Source: Sedimentisphaerales bacterium (lineage in GTDB: Bacteria; Planctomycetota; Phycisphaerae; Sedimentisphaerales; SM23-30). From it: a stretch of 11,350 bases of DNA. Under the pieces are notes generated by a model. The model worked only from the letters and a program-made list of their open reading frames with translations, was not told where the DNA came from and searched no databases. A program made the position numbers and the translations under genes. Shown in pieces: positions 8,201 through 11,350 of the stretch (position 1 is its first letter; every line of letters starts with the position of its first letter). Location of the stretch: assembly GCA_016932145.1 (NCBI GenBank), contig JAFGDI010000074.1, forward strand, positions 1 through 11,350. Direction: 5' to 3'.

Positions 8201-9018
8201 CCAGTACCAATATAGTCTGAGGACAGCACAAAAACCGGAACATCGCTTTCTTCTGATACTTTATGGCATATATAATAGGTATCAGTAAAAATATTATCTG
8301 CACACCCAGACCACCCGGCAAAGATTATAGCCTTATTGCCTATAACTGTCTCTACCTGGTCGTATAACTGCCGGGTAGTTATTTCCTTACCACTTAAAAA
8401 GTCCAGGGGCACCCCCTGACCCGGCTCTTCATTCTGAGCCAGATATTCTTCAAAAGCAGTAATATAGAAACTTTCATTTCGACCAGCAATAACTACTATC
8501 TCCTCCAGATCTGGTAAAAGCTGTCTTATTGTACCAAGCTGTGCATCAAGGTCACAGGTCAGGTATTTATCAGTACTGACAGCAAGATGATTTGTGGTTG
8601 GAGCATAGTGATTGCCGCAATATGATATAGCCGGCACTGCGTGCAATATATTATCTGCCAGATAATCACCAGCAAAATCTTTTGTACCTTCGCCAAGCAG
8701 TATAACCAGATCAAGTGATACCTTGCCATACTTTATTTGCAGCATTTGAGCCTGTTCCGTTTTATTATTATCGCTCTGTTCCACACGGCTATCTATATGC
8801 TCAATATGCAGAGTATAGTCTTTAATATCTATAGTCTCTGCCAACACATCGGTCAGGTCCGAGATCAGCAGATCACACCATTTATAGCCGGTATAGTAAG
8901 AATCGAGAATAAGTATGTCTTTATGCTCTGGCCCGGCGGCAATTAGCCACCCATTAACAGCCAAGGTCATAACCACTATCAAAATGAAATAGCGCCATAT
9001 TGTTGTGAGCTTTTTCAT
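5260..9018 (-). CDS. Membrane sensor histidine kinase paralog lacking the H-box histidine
   Basis: This 1252-aa protein has, in order: a signal/membrane segment (8-28); a periplasmic ABC-type binding domain (about 33-315, starting KDILILDSYYTGYKW); a second bacterial extracellular solute-binding (SBP_bac_3-like) domain (about 366-590, with NPFASVAILVRPPL and GLAIDYISLLAEKAG); a transmembrane helix (602-626); PAS1 (about 640-755, ending FLRDITD); PAS2 (about 768-869); a coiled coil (869-925); an H-box region; a long insert; and an HATPase_c domain (about 1110-1247). The ATPase motifs are intact: N-box NQVWTNIIQNAISAM (1146-1160), G1 DNGCGM (1183-1188), F-box FEPFFTTKP (1197-1205) and G2 GQGTGLGM (1207-1214). 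The phospho-acceptor histidine is replaced by glutamine: GISQEINTP, Q939, codon CAG at 6204-6202. It therefore probably cannot autophosphorylate at the usual site. It begins three bases after the stop of the upstream kinase, with CAGGG about eight bases before the ATG, so the two are co-translated and may heterodimerise. A sequencing error at one base is an alternative for Q939. Confidence 0.92.
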   Translation of the reverse strand: MKKLTTIWRYFILIVVMTLAVNGWLIAAGPEHKDILILDSYYTGYKWCDLLISDLTDVLAETIDIKDYTLHIEHIDSRVEQSDNNKTEQAQMLQIKYGKVSLDLVILLGEGTKDFAGDYLADNILHAVPAISYCGNHYAPTTNHLAVSTDKYLTCDLDAQLGTIRQLLPDLEEIVVIAGRNESFYITAFEEYLAQNEEPGQGVPLDFLSGKEITTRQLYDQVETVIGNKAIIFAGWSGCADNIFTDTYYICHKVSEESDVPVFVLSSDYIGTGAVGGYLLSVENAGWTIGQMAISELGYKYPHIKVERELCSHFFVLDELLKWNIPVSALPAGSEVIDARHVAGNHDEGSGQAGDLTPQENQWLAENPFASVAILVRPPLIMPGDKPAGLAIDYISLLAEKAGLVLEYDFSYNSIEDYMKAAKEGTGPDIVAAIEYSNYRSEHLLFSKDWISMYFSVFVNKSAQGHNIDSISSLTGKVIAVDRGGYVHEMLTKDNSGISVLLVNNVLEGLESVASGLAWGWLGNQTAGLYCINKYDIDNVRLEATLYELGRNDLSFAVRRDKEFLFSILNKQAARVSVGEMDQLRRKYSDDASYSTGISTELVVDFILVTTVIFALALSVVLFRIRKAALLVSANKEKLSIAFESIGDAVVVIDQKFQIVRVNREALKLAGCDYSEVTDKLFDEVFELVDALTMDHVTLPLKQVMASGFAVSDSVAALIAKDGHRSYISYNINPIKTDVGQCSGVVVFLRDITDSYENSYRMKRAEKERDIIFDNITVGVCFYDEHFRPVRYNKQMEKFCGQVIHERFRHASEAEVEIVLPKQMRKFNVSKGADDDSSGYELEVTSMPLLDGDKVMGVLEMVVDVTEYQRLQFELERAYQELSYYSGSLEQQVKLRTFELQDRNDQLALAMDELKMAQGQLIMSEKMAALGQLISGISQEINTPLEVIAASVSTIRQSIEHLVNNFLAVEECFNGVNGQLAEELLQFAVNYRNSGVTLSTRENRYVRQQLIAEFKNNGINDNTEYFASVFINMGVESNWQYYLPLLKQDNALKLIHEISGIVNISGSCAMVLTAVGNASQIVRALKSYVHKSSYNSKNEMGRSLIDIASGIKTVLILFNSKLKNKIEVQLDLQEIPMVKGVSDEVNQVWTNIIQNAISAMPSGGVLSVSAYRYQGGARVVFADNGCGMTPEVKARLFEPFFTTKPQGQGTGLGMDIVRRIIEDNLHGTIDFESQEGQGTTFTIWLPAVPEKE

Positions 9019-9021
9019 ATA

Positions 9022-11350
9022 TTATACCCTGACATGCTCCTGAACCACTTGCGGCACACCAAGAGGCAGCCAGACTGTAACGGTAGTACCCTTACCCGGT
9101 TCACTCTCAACTTCTATCTTACCACCATGATCGTCAACAACTATGCGACGGACTATGTCCATGCCCAGCCCTGTTCCCTCACCTACCGGTTTAGTAGTAT
9201 AAAGCGGCTCAAACATCCGAGCTTTAACTTCCTGAGTCATCCCACAGCCGTTATCGGTTATAGAAACAGATATACCCTCATCCGAGCTATTTACGCTGAT
9301 AACCAGCTTACCCTTACCGCTCATGGCATAAACTGCATTCTGGATCAGATTAGTCCACACCTGATTCAGTTCATCCGAGTAGGCCCAGACCTCAGGCACC
9401 TCATTAAATTCAAGTTCCAGCTCAATCCCATTTTTCAACTTGTTATGGAACAGAGTTAATACCGTTTCCAGACAACTGCGAATATCTATCTGCTTTTTCT
9501 CTTCTCGTGCCTTACCATCATCACTGCCGGCATGAATATAGTTTTTCAGGGCAAGCACAATCCTGGAGGCTTTCTGGATCGCTGTCTCTATGGTATTACA
9601 ACTATTGACTATGTCATGTATGCGAATAATAACATCAAGTTTTTCCATTATGTCAGGCTCTTTGAAGAGACTGAGATAATCCTGCCAATTATCACCCAAA
9701 TGGGAATCAGTTATATAACTGGCTATCTCGTTACAGTCAATAACGCCCGAACTCTGCAATTGGTCTTCTATTTTACGACGGCGGGCACGATATTCACGAG
9801 TAGTCATTACATTTTCAACTGGTAAGTTAAGCGATTCAGATAGCAGCCCGGCTATCTGACTGCCTTCCTGCCCTCTTAGCCATTGAGCCAGTTTGTGCAT
9901 ATTATCTATAATAACCAGCACACTTGATGAAATATTTTCACCTGAAGAACCAATAGCGCCCAGAGGGGTATTGATCTCATGGGCTATGCCGGCGATAAGC
10001 TGGCCCAGTGCCGCCATTTTCTCAGAAAGGATCAAGATGCTCTGTGCGGTTTTAAGCTCATGTAATGCGGAACTAAGTTCACGGTTGCTCTTTAATAATT
10101 CCTGCGAACGCTCTTCTACCAGTGAAACTAACTTCACTGAATGGCTCTTTAGTTTGGAGTAGGCCGATTCCAATTCCTTTCTGACCCTGGTATATTCGGT
10201 AATATCTATCATCATTTCCAACAAGCCAGACAATTTACCATCTTCTAAGATCGGCACTACTACCATTTCACATATGGCATCACCCATAGGATACGGCGGC
10301 CGTCCTTTGCAGACCTTCAATGATTCGGCTGCCTGTCTGGCCACACAATCACTGCATGCTTTACTGCGGTTAAACCAGGCCTTGTGACATTTCAAACCGC
10401 ACACTTCTGATGCGGTCCGTTCGAAATACTTTTCCATCTGGCGGTTAATCTTTAGTATCCGAAAATCTTTATCCAGAAAACAAATACCAACTGGTATATT
10501 GTTCAGTATCAGCTCTCTTTCCTGCTCAACTATTTTAAGCTGCTGCTGCACCAGATAGCTGCTGGTAATATCACGAATAACTAATACCGCACCATGCAAA
10601 CCCGATGTGCCGCCAACTACCATAGTCACACCTAATGATACATGTATGACCTGTCCATCATCGAGGGTAACTCTGCCGTTGGCTTTATAACAGTACTGGC
10701 TGTCAGCCTTCAATATATTTTTACAGATCTGCTCTATCGACACCTGATCTTCAGAGACAAAATCAAAAACACTCCCGACTGGCAGCCCCTGACCTGCCGA
10801 CACCTTGAGAATAGCATGAGCCGCAGTGTTCATTTGCATAACAGTACCATTGAGATCAGTAATTATAATAGCATCATGCAGCGACTCAAAGGTTATACGC
10901 AGATTTTCCTGCTCCTGCTGCGCTTGCTGACGCAATCTGCGCAGATACAAAGAAAAAACAAACATAACCGCAGATATAAAAACAAGAGCAAAGACCGACC
11001 AGATAACAAAAGTTAAATAGCTTATGCTGTTTACGGTTAATGTTTCTATACTATATTTCTGCTTCAGATTAAGCAATTCATTTTCCGGCAGCGCAGAAAA
11101 TACTTTCTTCATTATGTTATCCAAAATTGCCTTATTGCTTTTTACTGCCAGATAATAATCTTTGTCTGCAAATTCCTGTATTTCAGAGACCATAGCTATA
11201 TCACTATAACCATGCGACCTGGCAATATATACCGCAGGTACATAGCTGCATATGCAACCATCAACCTGACCGGAAGATATTGCATTAAAACACTCTTCTA
11301 TACTTTCGACCTGTAATAGTTTTATATCAGGGTATTGTTCTGTCAGCAGA
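9022..11350 (-). CDS. Membrane sensor histidine kinase, 5' end beyond window
   Basis: The frame stays open from the ATG at 11193 to the window edge, adding 52 codons (for example SGQVDGCICSYVPAVYIARS) that read as the C-terminal half of a periplasmic SBP_bac_3-like sensor domain, so the true start lies outside. In residues counted from the Met at 11193: end of the sensor (to about 48), a transmembrane helix (58-82), PAS1 (about 98-213, ending VIRDITSS), PAS2 (about 226-335) carrying a cysteine cluster (C265, C269, C280, C283, C295), a coiled coil (335-388), an H-box with intact histidine (GIAHEINTPLG, H405, codon CAT at 9981-9979), an insert of roughly 90-100 residues, and HATPase_c (about 568-711) with NQVWTNLIQNAVYAM, DNGCGM, FEPLYTTKP and GEGTGLGM. 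It should autophosphorylate and pass phosphate to an aspartate on a response regulator not in the window. It is the upstream paralog of the histidine-less kinase, with closely similar C-terminal halves, which points to tandem duplication. Confidence 0.93.
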   Translation of the reverse strand, partial: LLTEQYPDIKLLQVESIEECFNAISSGQVDGCICSYVPAVYIARSHGYSDIAMVSEIQEFADKDYYLAVKSNKAILDNIMKKVFSALPENELLNLKQKYSIETLTVNSISYLTFVIWSVFALVFISAVMFVFSLYLRRLRQQAQQEQENLRITFESLHDAIIITDLNGTVMQMNTAAHAILKVSAGQGLPVGSVFDFVSEDQVSIEQICKNILKADSQYCYKANGRVTLDDGQVIHVSLGVTMVVGGTSGLHGAVLVIRDITSSYLVQQQLKIVEQERELILNNIPVGICFLDKDFRILKINRQMEKYFERTASEVCGLKCHKAWFNRSKACSDCVARQAAESLKVCKGRPPYPMGDAICEMVVVPILEDGKLSGLLEMMIDITEYTRVRKELESAYSKLKSHSVKLVSLVEERSQELLKSNRELSSALHELKTAQSILILSEKMAALGQLIAGIAHEINTPLGAIGSSGENISSSVLVIIDNMHKLAQWLRGQEGSQIAGLLSESLNLPVENVMTTREYRARRRKIEDQLQSSGVIDCNEIASYITDSHLGDNWQDYLSLFKEPDIMEKLDVIIRIHDIVNSCNTIETAIQKASRIVLALKNYIHAGSDDGKAREEKKQIDIRSCLETVLTLFHNKLKNGIELELEFNEVPEVWAYSDELNQVWTNLIQNAVYAMSGKGKLVISVNSSDEGISVSITDNGCGMTQEVKARMFEPLYTTKPVGEGTGLGMDIVRRIVVDDHGGKIEVESEPGKGTTVTVWLPLGVPQVVQEHVRV

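Noticed and set aside
9021..9026. Perfect TATAAT on the - strand just before the second kinase gene
   Set aside because: It overlaps the stop codon of the upstream kinase and would place the transcription start inside the ATG at 9018; no -35-like hexamer lies 16-18 bases upstream (AGTGGT there). More likely chance within a co-transcribed pair.

Overview
The window is a chromosome-like stretch of bacterial DNA of moderate GC. It holds three complete genes on the + strand (a metabolic gene, a solute-binding protein and a secreted glycosidase-like protein), which converge on two very large sensor histidine kinase genes on the - strand. The exported proteins and the periplasmic-type sensor domains suggest a Gram-negative-type cell envelope. 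The long form of the OppA-like protein and the multi-domain kinases recall environmental anaerobes such as the PVC group (Planctomycetes/Lentisphaerae) or delta-proteobacteria. That is an impression only; no rRNA or other taxonomic marker is present. No transposase, integrase, phage gene, CRISPR array or tRNA was seen.

Layout. 1-468: noncoding, with a striking set of nested inverted repeats (46-205) around a GC-rich REP-like hairpin (130-147), then a candidate sigma70 promoter and a 12-bp palindrome ahead of gpsA. 469-1467: gpsA, glycerol-3-phosphate dehydrogenase. 1625-3508: an unusually long peptide/solute-binding protein of the SBP_bac_5 (OppA/DppA) family with no permease or ATPase genes nearby. 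3511-5184: a secreted protein of unassigned family that looks like a TIM-barrel glycoside hydrolase, two bases downstream of the binding protein and almost certainly translated with it. 5185-5259: a convergent gap with a strong hairpin. 5260-9018 and 9022 to beyond 11350: two tandem, paralogous membrane histidine kinases on the - strand, three bases apart.

The two kinases are the most interesting part. Both have periplasmic binding-protein-like sensor domains, a membrane segment, two PAS domains, a coiled coil, an H-box, an unusually long conserved insert, and an intact ATPase domain. The promoter-proximal kinase (cut by the window end) keeps the H-box histidine (GIAHEINTP). The second has glutamine there (GISQEINTP, Q939, codon CAG at 6204-6202) while keeping every visible ATP-binding motif. 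It has also lost the cysteine cluster seen in the partner's second PAS domain. This suggests an active kinase paired with a histidine-less regulator or trans-acting ATPase partner, perhaps as a heterodimer. No response regulator lies in the window.
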